Shown: positions 1-9,014 of the stretch, piece after piece
Layout: every line of letters starts with the position of its first letter
Numbering within the stretch: the stretch's first letter is position 1
From: Kovacikia minuta CCNUW1
GTDB lineage: Bacteria > Cyanobacteriota > Cyanobacteriia > Leptolyngbyales > Leptolyngbyaceae
Length of the DNA stretch: 64,000 nucleotides
Direction: 5' to 3'
Assembly: GCF_020091585.1 (NCBI RefSeq)
Contig: NZ_CP083582.1
Location: 1,550,001-1,614,000 of the forward strand
Made by a program: the position numbers and the translations under genes
Notes under the pieces: generated by a model
Databases searched by the model: none
Told to the model about the DNA's origin: nothing
The model's input: only the letters and a program-made list of their open reading frames with translations

Positions 1-499
1 GGACCCAAAAGAAATTGCTGAGCACGTCATGTTGGTGGATCTAGGACGAAACGATCTGGGGCGGGTTTGCGTCAACGGAACAGTCCGGGTTGACCAACTC
101 ATGGTGATCGAGCGCTACTCCCACGTCATGCATATCGTTAGTAACGTATTAGGAGAACTTGCCCCCAGCAAAACTGCCTGGGACTTACTTAAGGCGTGCT
201 TTCCTGCTGGAACGGTCAGTGGAGCACCTAAAATTCGGGCAATGGAAATCATCCATGATCTGGAATCTTGCCGTCGCGGTCCCTACTCAGGTGCCTATGG
301 TTACTACGATTTTGAAGGACAGTTAAATACCGCGATCGCCATTCGCACGATGGTTGTTCGTGCCCAGGGGAGCGATAACCACACCGTTAGTGTGCAAGCA
401 GGGGCAGGATTAGTTGCCGACTCTGTGCCAGAAGCAGAGTATGAGGAAACCCTTAACAAAGCCAGAGGAATGTTAGAAGCCATACGTTGCCTCAGCTAA
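1..499 (+). CDS. trpE: Anthranilate synthase component I, C-terminal part (cut by window start)
   Basis: The reading frame is open from base 2 and begins with [18 protein letters not shown], a chorismate-binding-enzyme block, so the 5' part lies outside the window. Downstream blocks include [16 protein letters not shown] and a GAYGYYDF segment, then [19 protein letters not shown] near the end. These are the catalytic C-terminal motifs of TrpE, which turns chorismate and an amino group (from the glutaminase partner) into anthranilate in tryptophan synthesis. Family knowledge: the same fold occurs in PabB and isochorismate synthase; the VSGAPK and GAYGG-like blocks favour TrpE, but PabB cannot be fully excluded from the C-terminus alone. 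No terminator hairpin is obvious after the stop. Confidence 0.9.
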   Translation, partial: DPKEIAEHVMLVDLGRNDLGRVCVNGTVRVDQLMVIERYSHVMHIVSNVLGELAPSKTAWDLLKACFPAGTVSGAPKIRAMEIIHDLESCRRGPYSGAYGYYDFEGQLNTAIAIRTMVVRAQGSDNHTVSVQAGAGLVADSVPEAEYEETLNKARGMLEAIRCLS

Positions 500-1262
500 T
501 CGATGTTACTTTTCTTTACGCAAAGTTAACGATCGCGATGGAATTATCATAATCAGCAAGATATAGGTTGCTATCCGATACCGAATGTTGCTAGGATTCA
601 TCGGTTGGTATCATTTTTGCTTATTGATTCGGCGTGTTGCGTCTCACAAATTTGCTTCTCAAAAGTGTTGAAGCAGTTGTGTTGGTTTCTCACCTGTTAA
701 CCCATTTGTGCAGGTAGCAAATTGACGTAACTTCCGGATGGGGTAATCCTCTAAAAGTTTTATCTCTAAGGCATTTAGAAGCCGCAATCCAAAGTCTGTA
801 ATCATAAAGTGGTAGTTCTAATCTCAAACATATCTGTTCCTTTTGGCGGTTTACGGTGATGTAGGGCTAGTGTTCAACTTGAAACAGTGTTATAAAGCAA
901 AATTTTGAGCCTAGAAACCTCACTTTACGTTCTTGAGTCCTTCTCACCGTGATACCTTAATGAATGGCATAACTTTCTGAACAATTCAAAACAGAAGAGG
1001 AATGCTTGCTCCTAATCCTCCAGTGATGACTAATCGTTCACACGGTAACCATTTGACTCCAGGCTTCTGGCTGTTTGATGTAGCCTACCCGGTACGGGAT
1101 CGTGATTGGAAAACTCCCAATTGGCGGGCTATGTTGTTAAGGTTGGCGATGGGAGGATGCTGGTTTTCCCAGCAAACAGTTTCTATTTGGCTGGTTTCAG
1201 TCAGAGTGAGTTTAACCGTTTAAGCATGTCTAGTTGAATCACAGTCTGGAGGTATTGTTTAC
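500..1262. other. Long non-coding stretch upstream of the RRM gene
   Basis: This 763-base region has no convincing gene. A 73-codon open frame at 1002-1223 has no family resemblance and no good ribosome binding site. The stretch presumably holds the trpE 3' end and the promoter and leader of the RNA-binding protein gene; long 5' leaders are known for cold-regulated cyanobacterial rbp genes, but I cannot point to specific elements here. A GGAGG lies about ten bases upstream of the ATG at 1263. Confidence 0.5.
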
Positions 1263-1733
1263 ATGTCCGTACGTCTCTATATCGGCAATTTACCTGAAGA
1301 GCTTAGTCGCCAGGAATTAGAGGCGGTTTTTGCTGATGCGGGTGAGTCAATTTCGACCAAAATCATTACAGACCGCAAAACTAACAAATGTCGTGGTTTC
1401 GGCTTCGTGACTGTCAAAAGTGACGAGCAGGCTGATGAAATCATCGAAAAGTTCAATGGCTATCTCCTAAAAGACAGCTCTCTCAAGGTTGAACGCGCCC
1501 AACCCCGCTCCAAAGATAAGGACAAGGGTGGCGAGGAAGTATCCGTTGGTGGTTCAGAAACCTCCGGCAGCGGTGCTTCTAATGGTGGCAACCGTCGTAA
1601 CAAAGGGAATAACAATAAGTCTCGCCGTTCGACGGGCACCCAGGTTGACTCTGACGTTCAACCCGATCCACGCTGGGCACAGGAATTGGAAAAGCTAAAG
1701 CAGCTTCTAGCTGCCCAAACAACCAATTCTTAA
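1263..1733 (+). CDS. RRM-type RNA-binding protein (cyanobacterial Rbp family)
   Basis: A single N-terminal RNA recognition motif covers roughly residues 2-80. RNP2 (LYIGNL) sits at residues 5-10 and RNP1 (RGFGFVTV) at 44-51, with the aromatic residues that stack on RNA bases intact. The remaining ~70 residues are low complexity: Lys/Asp-rich, then Gly/Ser/Asn-rich (GGNRRNKGNNNK), ending in a short helical tail. This is the build of cyanobacterial cold-inducible RNA-binding proteins, cytosolic and thought to act on mRNA stability or localisation. The start is supported by GGAGG spaced suitably upstream. It stands alone; the next gene is on the other strand. At 156 residues it is longer than the ~100-residue glycine-tailed paralogues. 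Confidence 0.93.
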   Translation: MSVRLYIGNLPEELSRQELEAVFADAGESISTKIITDRKTNKCRGFGFVTVKSDEQADEIIEKFNGYLLKDSSLKVERAQPRSKDKDKGGEEVSVGGSETSGSGASNGGNRRNKGNNNKSRRSTGTQVDSDVQPDPRWAQELEKLKQLLAAQTTNS

Positions 1734-1976
1734 GTGAGTTTGGGGTAAGGCATCTAGTCAAAGGTGCTCGATCGAGGGTTCCTTTGTCTTATTGTTTTAC
1801 CCCTAATGTATTGTCTAGCTAAAACCTGGACAGTCAAAAATAGGAGTGCAGAAAAAAGCCTACTTAAGTAGCTTTTGCTTCGTGCTATTGGAAACGTAGC
1901 GAGAAACCAGAAGTTATAGACTGAGCGCTAGAAAAGGAATCTTCTGTGGGATAACGGCACGCTCGATGGAGACGGT

Positions 1977-2369
1977 TTAGTTTTCCAGAGGAATTTGAAG
2001 CCAAGTTTGCAAATACGATTTCACTTGGTGTGAAAAATTTGCCCGTTGATTAAATTTTTCTGTTCGGACTGGTTTCCGTTCCTGATCCAACGTCCATCCA
2101 TAATCGCTGCTTAGGCGCAAATTTCCCTGCCAATCTGCGATCGAAAGAATTAGTTGGGGAGCGGGGCTGTTGTCAATATCTTGCACCCGAAAGACGTAGT
2201 TGTAGTTGTTTTGGCTGGCAGCCGCAACTGTCGAAGGCTGTCCAAATTCTTTTTCCAGTTTTGCCCAGACCTGTTCTGATAACCCTGGCGTTGTTACCTC
2301 TTCCAGCGTTCGCACGGCTAAAGTCAAAGCAAAGTAAAATTCTTCGATCGGGATATATTTGAGTTGCAT
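1977..2369 (-). CDS. Hypothetical protein, 130 aa
   Basis: I do not recognise a named family. The protein is soluble, with no signal peptide or membrane segment; it is rich in aromatic residues in the middle (NYNYVFRVQD, then LILSIADWQGNLRLSSDYGW). The pattern of alternating strands followed by a C-terminal helix is that of a small alpha/beta protein widely seen as a conserved hypothetical in filamentous cyanobacteria (inference). It is a lone gene convergent with the RRM gene and divergent from the ferredoxin-like gene. Coding character is supported by a full-length uninterrupted frame and clean GC-skewed third positions. Confidence 0.65.
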   Translation of the reverse strand: MQLKYIPIEEFYFALTLAVRTLEEVTTPGLSEQVWAKLEKEFGQPSTVAAASQNNYNYVFRVQDIDNSPAPQLILSIADWQGNLRLSSDYGWTLDQERKPVRTEKFNQRANFSHQVKSYLQTWLQIPLEN

Positions 2370-2662
2370 GGGGTAGGTTTATGGGTTAAGGGTTAGATCT
2401 GGGGCAATTTCAACCAGGATTAAAACTTACAACTCAATACTTTACACTCAGTTCTGCCCGATTAGACTCTAGACTATCGCCTCCGGGCTGCCAGCCCAGT
2501 CACCAGTCGGGTTTCTATTCTGGAACGACCGCAATCCTGTCAGCTCGACTTGAAGAAACCCAATTCCTGGGATTTAGTGGCTAGGGTTTTAGTCTCCAAT
2601 CGCTCGCAGAAAATAGGTCAGAAGGGATATAAATATACAGCCGATACAGTCGAAATTTGCCT

Positions 2663-3097
2663 ATGACTTCTTCAGAAGAACCATCCCGATCGAATTTAGC
2701 CGAAACATCTGGATTGGAAGTTTTGTCAACCTGTGTTCAGACGTTAGGACTGACTCAAATTCAACGCCATCTTTTTCTTTGTGCTGACCAAACCAAGCCT
2801 AAGTGCTGTTCTAAGGAAGCGGGGCTGGAAACCTGGGAGTATCTAAAGCGACGCTTGCAAGCGTTGAAACTTGACCAACCGATAGACACTAACCCTTGCT
2901 ACATTTTTCGTACAAAAGCTAACTGTCTACGCGTTTGCACTCAAGGTCCCATTCTAGTGGTTTATCCTGATGGGGTTTGGTATCGCAACGTCACACCTAT
3001 CGTTGTTGATCGCATCATTCAAGAGCATCTGATCGGGAATCAAATTGTACAGGATTATGTTTTTTTAGTTCATCCCTTACCTGAATTGGGGAAATAA
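2663..3097 (+). CDS. Thioredoxin-like [2Fe-2S] ferredoxin domain protein
   Basis: After a 30-residue leader the protein shows [15 protein letters not shown] followed about 50 residues later by [18 protein letters not shown]. This C-x(7-8)-C ... C-x3-C spacing with a following GP-hydrophobic strand is the signature of thioredoxin-fold [2Fe-2S] ferredoxins (the NuoE / Aquifex-type Fd family). The four cysteines would hold a 2Fe-2S cluster, and the protein probably passes electrons in the cytosol to an unknown partner. The ATG at 2663 is preferred over the in-frame TTG six bases upstream. It is transcribed alone; the 287 bases before the next gene show no further gene. Confidence 0.88.
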   Translation: MTSSEEPSRSNLAETSGLEVLSTCVQTLGLTQIQRHLFLCADQTKPKCCSKEAGLETWEYLKRRLQALKLDQPIDTNPCYIFRTKANCLRVCTQGPILVVYPDGVWYRNVTPIVVDRIIQEHLIGNQIVQDYVFLVHPLPELGK

Positions 3098-3384
3098 ACT
3101 GCTAATTGATGTTATATTTCCTGCGGGACAGAATACAATATCACAAGCTTCCGTATTCCGAATCTGCATCTTTACTAGTATTCAGCTAGTATTTAGAAAT
3201 ATTGAAATTTAAGCAAATACCCTGAGGCTACCTACAATAGGTTGAGAAGTCTGAATGTACATTCTCCGTTGAGGAACCTGTAGTTTCATCAACACTTTAG
3301 AAGCCTCCAAGATTTCGCTACTCGATTCTATTGATACCCCGATCGCCCAAAACATTGAGATCCAGGAATAGTGAGTGACATAGC

Positions 3385-4032
3385 ATGAAGGAAACCAGTG
3401 TAGGAAATCATAAGCGACTCCTGCTTATTGACGATGACCCTAACCTTATTCTGCTCGTCAAGGACTACCTGGAGTTCCGGGGGTATGAGGTGGTGACTGC
3501 GGAAAATGGTCGAGAGGCATTAGAGGTTCTGGAAAATGATATTCCAGACATGATTATTTGTGATGTGATGATGCCGGAGATGGACGGCTACTCCCTGGTC
3601 AAACACGTCCGGGAAGATCCCCGCACGAGTTGGATTCCCGTTTTGTTTTTGTCTGCCAAAGGGCAGAGCCAGGATCGGGTCAAGGGGCTGAATACGGGTG
3701 CAGATGTTTACATGGTCAAGCCATTTGAGCCTGAAGAATTGGTTGCCCAGGTAGAGTCTTCCTTAAAGCAAGCTGCCCGAATTGCAGAACGCCCTGGGCG
3801 AGGAATGGACAATTCTCCCAAAATTCAGGTGCCTTTTGACGTGGAGCTAACGCCGACTGAACTGCGGGTGGTGCAATTTGTGGCGCGGGGGATGGCAAAT
3901 CGTGAAATCGCCGACGAATTAAACGTCAGCCAGCGCACGATCGAGAGCCATGTCAGTAATATGCTCGGTAAAACGGGTCTACACAATCGGACGGAACTCG
4001 CGCGCTGGGCGATCGAAAATAATATGGCGTGA
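3385..4032 (+). CDS. LuxR/NarL-type two-component response regulator
   Basis: Residues 10-125 form a receiver domain: acidic pair D16-D17, phospho-acceptor D60 (in IICDVMMPEMDG), switch serine S90 (FLSAKG) and K112 (VKPFEP). After a ~25-residue linker, residues 150-215 form a LuxR-type helix-turn-helix (LTPTELRVVQFVARGMANRE and SQRTIESHVSNML). All catalytic residues are present, so it should be phosphorylated by a histidine kinase and bind DNA as a dimer. No sensor kinase is adjacent, so it is an orphan regulator and its stimulus cannot be read from context. The 287-base upstream region holds no other gene. It resembles the algal plastid Ycf29/TctD class in layout, but I do not assign that name. 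Confidence 0.92.
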   Translation: MKETSVGNHKRLLLIDDDPNLILLVKDYLEFRGYEVVTAENGREALEVLENDIPDMIICDVMMPEMDGYSLVKHVREDPRTSWIPVLFLSAKGQSQDRVKGLNTGADVYMVKPFEPEELVAQVESSLKQAARIAERPGRGMDNSPKIQVPFDVELTPTELRVVQFVARGMANREIADELNVSQRTIESHVSNMLGKTGLHNRTELARWAIENNMA

Positions 4033-4042
4033 AGCAGGTAAG

Positions 4043-4086
4043 GGAGTTAAAAATTGAGCCGTTGGCTCACGTCAGTTTTTAACTCC
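4043..4086. terminator. Bidirectional terminator between convergent genes
   Basis: GGAGTTAAAAA at 4043-4053 pairs with TTTTTAACTCC at 4076-4086, and an inner GAGCC/GGCTC stem (4056-4068) adds stability. The A-run and T-run flank the stem, so it can end transcription from both the response regulator (+) and the large glycosyltransferase gene (-). Confidence 0.75.
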
Positions 4087-4099
4087 TCTCACCGATCGC

Positions 4100-7000
4100 C
4101 TATTGCTTGTACCCTTTCGCCCATAGATTCAATCCCTCCTTTTCTACTTTTACTTGAGTGAATCCTGCTTCCTGAAGCTTCTGGCTCAAGGTTTCACTGG
4201 TAAAGGCAGTCCGATGCGCCATATATTCATTGCCCGCAGCGATCTCGGTTCGCAAACCATATAAAATATCGATCGCTGAAATCGGCCCAGCCGGAGAGAC
4301 ATAGAGCACTTCTTCCAGTTTGCCCTCAGCCACATGCGCTGCCACTGCTTGAATGTCGGGCAACGTAATCAGGGCAAATCCCCCCGACTTCACCACCCGA
4401 TAGAATTCTGATAGGGCGATCGGCACTTCGTGGGCATAAATGTGTTCCAGATTGTGGGAAGAATAGACCGCATCAACCGATGCATCAGACACCGCACTTA
4501 AATCAGTAATGGAACCAATAATATCAGGGTTTACTGCCGGGTTAATGTCCAATCGGATTTCACGCCACGCTGGAGTCCGCAACATTGCCGGTAGTGCTTC
4601 GGGATAGTAAGGTCCACAGCCAACGTGGAGAATCGATTTGAAGTGAGCCGGGGTTGAAGAAACCTCAGATGGATGCTTGGAAGCGATTTCCTGTTGCGCC
4701 AGTTGCTCCTGCACGACTTGCCTGTAGAACTTTTCTAAACCCACTACAGAGGTTTTGTCCTCAAATAGATTGGCATGGGACTTGCTCATCTGTTGAACGA
4801 TCGCTGCTCTCCATTCAGGCTCCAGTCCTAGCCTGACGGCAATATCAATATATTCAGCTTCGGTCTGGGCAATGGTGTCTATCACACCGAGCAGCTTTAA
4901 CGCCCCATAGGATTGGCGACCCCGCATCAATTCACCAGGGCAACAAACAACGGGTAGATTGGCGGCGATCGCATCCAACGTTGTGTGTCCCCCGGAGAAA
5001 GCCAGCGTATCCAAAAATACGTCGGCACAGGACAACAAACTGACATAACCCTGCATATCCTGCCCTGGGAGGAAAAGACAATGATCTTCCATGTTTAACC
5101 CAACGTCTGCAAAAGCCTTTCGTAAACGCTGCTGAAACTGGCGTTCCAGACTAGGATTCGTCTGGTTGTTGATCGTCGAGCGCAACACAAATACCAGTTG
5201 GGCTTGAGGGACTCGTTGAACAATTCTGGTAAACAAATAATCGTGCTGAGGTAAATATTTGAATAGCAATTGACAGGAGAGATAAATCACAGCATCTTGT
5301 CGTAATCCAAAATCAGCACGGGTTTGGTTGGGTTTGGGAAACTGAGGTTGGGGGTAACAAATGCCGATATTGGGCAGACGAACCAGTTGCTCAGTATAGT
5401 GCTCCTGAGCGTTATCAGCCTCCATCAGTTCGCTTGACAGGAAATAGTCAATGGTTGGTGAGCCTGAGGTAACAGGATGACCCCAGGCACTACACTGAAT
5501 GGGTGCCAACCTGAGTGTGGCGAGTGCTGTCGGCTTGACCCCAGACCCTAACGCTAGAAATACCAGAATATGCAGTTGATCCGAAAGAATGCGTTGACAA
5601 ATTGCGTCCAAGTGGTTGGGCAGATGGTAAAAGGCATCGCTCAGATGCTTAAATTGCTCTGTCCGTAAATCTGAGTCGGACTCAATGCTGTAGGAATAAA
5701 TTTCAAACTGGCTACGATCGTGATTCTTCAGCCAACCAACTGCCCATCGGGTTTCACTGTTATTTCCCAAAGAATTTGCAATATAGCCGATCCGAATTTT
5801 GCCGTTTCCACCAACGGGCGGCATGGGCAAAGATGATGCCGATGCCGAACACCGCTTTACCATAACCTGGCGCAAAAGTTCGCTGTAACATTGATGGACA
5901 GCACGATCGTTGTAGCCCTGAAAAGACAGGTAGAAATTTGTGAAGTTTTCAATCGACGTGATGGAAATCGGTTCTGAATTGCCAACTGCCTTTTCAACTT
6001 TCTGGGCGAGAATTTCATACCCCTTCAAATAGCGTTGACGGTAAAAGCTAATTTCGTCAGACGTTTGGTAAAGGGAGGGTAAGACGAAATGAGGTGCAAC
6101 CTTAAGAAAAACATCATCGGGGCGCAGTCGGGCAGCCGCTTCGATGCACTGAATTGCCTCCTGTGTTAATCCGCACTGAGAGAAGCAGTCATATAGCATC
6201 AAGCAATCGTTGTAGGTTTCCAACTGATTGATCCCTAACTGAGCTTGAAAATGCTCAATTGCCTCCTCATGAAAACTCTGGTAATACAAAGAACGAAAGC
6301 GATACAAGTGTGCCTGGGCAAAATCTCCAATTTCCCCGTAAGCTGTCCCCAATTTTTGTAACAGGTCTGGATCTTGTGGCGATATAGCCAGCGCTTTATG
6401 GTATTCCGCGATCGCCTCCTGCGGTTGGTTCTGTTTCAGAAAAACGTTACCTAGATTAACGTAGCCGTTGATCCGGTCGGGTGCCGCAGCGATCGCCTGC
6501 TGAAATTGTAGTTTTGCTTGACTCAAGTCTCCCTGTTTCATAAGCAACTCTCCCAGACTGTTCAGGGAGTCTGCATAAACAGGATTAAGCTCGATCGCCT
6601 GCTGAAACGCCTCAATTGCCTGGTCTGCCTGTCCTTTTCGTTCCAGGACTAAACCAGAAATATGATGAGGCAGCGCCGCATTTCCCGGATTTAGCTTCAA
6701 ACAGGTTGTTAGGGCTTCCAGGGCATCATCATCCTTGCCCACCAGATAATACAACATCCCCAGGTTTTGCCAGACCTCCGCATCACCTCGCTCATACAGC
6801 AGAATGGTGAGATACTTCTGTTCTGCCTCCGCAACACGCCCTTCTACAAGAGCTTGGGCTGCTTCTTTTCTCAAACGATGCAAGTTCTTTGCCCGCTGCT
6901 GAAGTTCCAACCCCTGAAGCGCATGAACCACGGTTAGATCACGACGTTGGTCCCAACCAACCAACCGATTCGGTTGGGAAACAGTGTTATCCCAACCCAG

Positions 7001-7648
7001 CACCAACAGACCACGACCAAAGCCCACATGTCCGGTATGCGTCGCCGAAAGATCCAGCAATAGCTTTGCCTGCGGATGGGCAACCAGAAAGTCCCAAGCT
7101 GCCTGCCGAACCATGCTCAAATCTGCCTGTCCCAAAACGATGAGTGCTTGATCTGCCAGAAAGGGTTTTGCCAGCAGCAATCCCAGCAGTTGGGAACGGT
7201 AATCCGGCACACTATTGTAGAAGTAAACACCGATCCGATCCTCCAGCCCTGCTTCTCCCAGATCCACAAAAAATTCTTCCAAATCCTGACAGCAGAAAAA
7301 GACCTGCTCCTGGAGATTAAACCGGGACAGGTTCTCCATCAGGAGATCGATCATGTCTCCCTCAGAATCGATTTGGGCCGGGGTCTCAACCGCATAAGCC
7401 ATTTTGTTGGGGTGATTCCACAATGCTGATACGAGATGTATCCCCCAGGCACAGCCCACTTCACAGTAAACCTCTCCCTCAGCCATACACTCTACGGCTG
7501 CATTGAGCAACTGCGGCACATTAGCCTCAGTTGTCCCTTCCAGTTGCTTAAGCACCTCTTGAAACTGGGCTGAAACCGGACGCACCGTTGGCAATTCCCA
7601 ATCTTGATAGAGAGCGGGCAAATCGTTGATCAATCGTTGGAAATCCAT
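4100..7648 (-). CDS. Methyltransferase-TPR-GT41 (O-GlcNAc-transferase-like)-methyltransferase multidomain protein
   Basis: A ~1182-residue protein with four parts. Residues ~55-250: class I SAM-methyltransferase-like domain with YCEVGCAWG. Residues ~259-446: TPR array (repeats such as ALTTCLKLNPGNAALP and AIELNPVYADSLNSLGELL). Residues ~613-960: GT41 catalytic region related to O-GlcNAc transferase/SPINDLY, with IRIGYIANSLGNN, APIQCSAWGHPVTSG and DVFLDTLAFSGGHTTLDA. Residues ~1003-1182: second SAM methyltransferase (ILHVGCGPYYPEAL, SSHNLEHIY). It probably adds a sugar to protein or a glycan and may methylate the product. I chose ATG at 7648 because GGAG lies upstream and homology begins there; an in-frame upstream start at 7738 is possible. 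The neighbourhood with pilA and a second GT41 suggests a surface-glycosylation role. Confidence 0.88.
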   Translation of the reverse strand: MDFQRLINDLPALYQDWELPTVRPVSAQFQEVLKQLEGTTEANVPQLLNAAVECMAEGEVYCEVGCAWGIHLVSALWNHPNKMAYAVETPAQIDSEGDMIDLLMENLSRFNLQEQVFFCCQDLEEFFVDLGEAGLEDRIGVYFYNSVPDYRSQLLGLLLAKPFLADQALIVLGQADLSMVRQAAWDFLVAHPQAKLLLDLSATHTGHVGFGRGLLVLGWDNTVSQPNRLVGWDQRRDLTVVHALQGLELQQRAKNLHRLRKEAAQALVEGRVAEAEQKYLTILLYERGDAEVWQNLGMLYYLVGKDDDALEALTTCLKLNPGNAALPHHISGLVLERKGQADQAIEAFQQAIELNPVYADSLNSLGELLMKQGDLSQAKLQFQQAIAAAPDRINGYVNLGNVFLKQNQPQEAIAEYHKALAISPQDPDLLQKLGTAYGEIGDFAQAHLYRFRSLYYQSFHEEAIEHFQAQLGINQLETYNDCLMLYDCFSQCGLTQEAIQCIEAAARLRPDDVFLKVAPHFVLPSLYQTSDEISFYRQRYLKGYEILAQKVEKAVGNSEPISITSIENFTNFYLSFQGYNDRAVHQCYSELLRQVMVKRCSASASSLPMPPVGGNGKIRIGYIANSLGNNSETRWAVGWLKNHDRSQFEIYSYSIESDSDLRTEQFKHLSDAFYHLPNHLDAICQRILSDQLHILVFLALGSGVKPTALATLRLAPIQCSAWGHPVTSGSPTIDYFLSSELMEADNAQEHYTEQLVRLPNIGICYPQPQFPKPNQTRADFGLRQDAVIYLSCQLLFKYLPQHDYLFTRIVQRVPQAQLVFVLRSTINNQTNPSLERQFQQRLRKAFADVGLNMEDHCLFLPGQDMQGYVSLLSCADVFLDTLAFSGGHTTLDAIAANLPVVCCPGELMRGRQSYGALKLLGVIDTIAQTEAEYIDIAVRLGLEPEWRAAIVQQMSKSHANLFEDKTSVVGLEKFYRQVVQEQLAQQEIASKHPSEVSSTPAHFKSILHVGCGPYYPEALPAMLRTPAWREIRLDINPAVNPDIIGSITDLSAVSDASVDAVYSSHNLEHIYAHEVPIALSEFYRVVKSGGFALITLPDIQAVAAHVAEGKLEEVLYVSPAGPISAIDILYGLRTEIAAGNEYMAHRTAFTSETLSQKLQEAGFTQVKVEKEGLNLWAKGYKQ

Positions 7649-8295
7649 AGGGGGGCTCCACAAAAGCTTCTTCCCAATCTTGCCCAATCTAGGGGAAATT
7701 AACACAGTTCCCGACGTTACAACTGGTGGGTACAGCAAATTTCAGTCCAGTGAAGTACAACGAGGCAGAAGACAGAAGGCAAAAGATAGAGGGCAGAAGG
7801 GAGAAGGCAAAGGGCAGAGGGGAGAAGGGAAGGGGGAGAGCGGATCGTTCTGACCTCTAGCTAGAAAATAGTATTCAGAATTCAGGAGTCAGAATTCAAA
7901 ATAAAGGTTCCTTCTGGCTCCCTAACGCATAACTCCTTATTTTCATATTTGGGGTGAACGTAGGTCCTAACGCACTATCTTCAATCTACATTTCATGCAA
8001 AAGAGAGCCGTTGTAGATCGTAGGGACGGTTGAAATTAGTATCAGCGAAGTCTCTGACAAAAAGAGATTTGGTTGTAGCAAAAAATACCCTGTTTCTAAC
8101 CAGGCTAATTTTCCTAGGCAAACTTGAATCGGCTGAAATCCCAGCCTAATAAGGGTTTCTGGTTTTGTGGGTGGGTCGGCGGATTCAACTTAAAAAAAAA
8201 GGTTGAGTTGGGTGATATGAAACCGAGGTTAGGGGGGTACATTACATCCAGGAGTTAGAAACCACGACCCCGCATCTTAAAGGAGAAAACCTCTC
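7649..8295. other. Divergent intergenic region upstream of pilA
   Basis: This 647-base region lies between the GT41 gene (-) and pilA (+). It contains a purine-rich STRR block (7761-7850) and then ~400 bases with no gene, presumably the pilA promoter and leader. An A-run flanked by short complementary arms (CAACTT / AGGTTG near 8190-8206) could be a leader hairpin. AAAGGAG at 8279-8285 is a strong ribosome binding site for pilA. Confidence 0.55.
7761..7850. repeat. STRR: GGCAGAAG / GGAGAAGG-type repeats
   Basis: Degenerate tandem copies of GGCAGAAG, GGAGAAGGCAAAG and GGGCAGAG. The same family appears, on the other strand, inside the ABC ATPase linker at 56477-56520. Confidence 0.8.
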
Positions 8296-8835
8296 ATGAA
8301 GTCTGAATTTCAAGCTAAGTTCCTGAAGCACCTGGTTCAAAAGCAACAAGAAGAAAAGGGTTTTACCCTAATTGAATTGTTAGTTGTTATCATCATCATC
8401 GGTATTTTGTCTGCGATCGCACTGCCTTCCTTCTTGAACCAGGCTAATAAGGCAAAAGAGTCTGAGTCCAAGCAATATACCGGTTCCATGAACCGTACCC
8501 AGCAAGCTTACTTCCTGGAAAAGAATACTTTCTCTAGCGATATCTCCCTGCTGGGTTTGGGTATCAAAACCGATAGCACCAACTACTCTTACCAAATCAC
8601 CGCGACTTCTTCTAGCGCCATCAACTACTCCAACCCCAAGAACAGCCTCACCCTGAGAGCGCACGCAGGTGGTGTACAGATTGGTCAGACGGCACAAAAC
8701 GAAGCAACCACTCTGGCAACGTTGTGTCAGTCTACCAAACCCACGAACTCGGGTTCTGCTGGAGTTGGCTTTAGTGGGGCTACTGCCAGTGCAGGCCCAA
8801 CCTGTACGAGTGGTTTTGAGAACCTGCTCAACTAA
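8296..8835 (+). CDS. pilA: Type IV major pilin-like protein
   Basis: Residues 1-22 are a short charged leader ending KG, followed by FTLIELLVVIIIIGILSAIA. Prepilin peptidase would cut after G22 and methylate F23; E27 is the conserved Glu5 of the mature pilin that directs assembly. After the hydrophobic helix come a Ser/Thr-rich globular domain and two C-terminal cysteines (TLCQS and GPTCTS) that likely form the disulfide loop. Mature length ~157 residues fits a major pilin of the thick cyanobacterial pili used for motility and DNA uptake. A strong AAAGGAG ribosome site and a perfect hairpin after the stop suggest a highly expressed single-gene transcript. Ser/Thr richness and neighbouring GT41 enzymes make O-glycosylation plausible (inference). 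Confidence 0.95.
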   Translation: MKSEFQAKFLKHLVQKQQEEKGFTLIELLVVIIIIGILSAIALPSFLNQANKAKESESKQYTGSMNRTQQAYFLEKNTFSSDISLLGLGIKTDSTNYSYQITATSSSAINYSNPKNSLTLRAHAGGVQIGQTAQNEATTLATLCQSTKPTNSGSAGVGFSGATASAGPTCTSGFENLLN

Positions 8836-8882
8836 GGAAGACACTGTCTTCTCCTTTTCAGCGATTCTGGTCTAGAACCTTT

Positions 8883-8916
8883 ACAAGAGTGGGTAGAGTT
8901 TTCTACCCACTCTTGT
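8883..8916 (+). terminator. Perfect 15-bp hairpin after pilA
   Basis: ACAAGAGTGGGTAGA (8883-8897) pairs perfectly with TCTACCCACTCTTGT (8902-8916) around a GTTT loop. It lies 47 bases after the pilA stop. No long U-tract follows, so it may end transcription weakly or protect the pilA mRNA 3' end. Confidence 0.8.
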
Positions 8917-9014
8917 CATTATGAGCAGAAATTTTGGGAATTATGGGGGAGTTCCCAACTGGGATCGGCTTGCGAGAAGCTGAGATAATTTTGATTTAGA
9001 TTCACCCTAAGAAT

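Noticed and set aside
1002-1223. 73-codon open frame before the RRM gene
   Set aside because: No ribosome site, no family resemblance, and composition like intergenic DNA.
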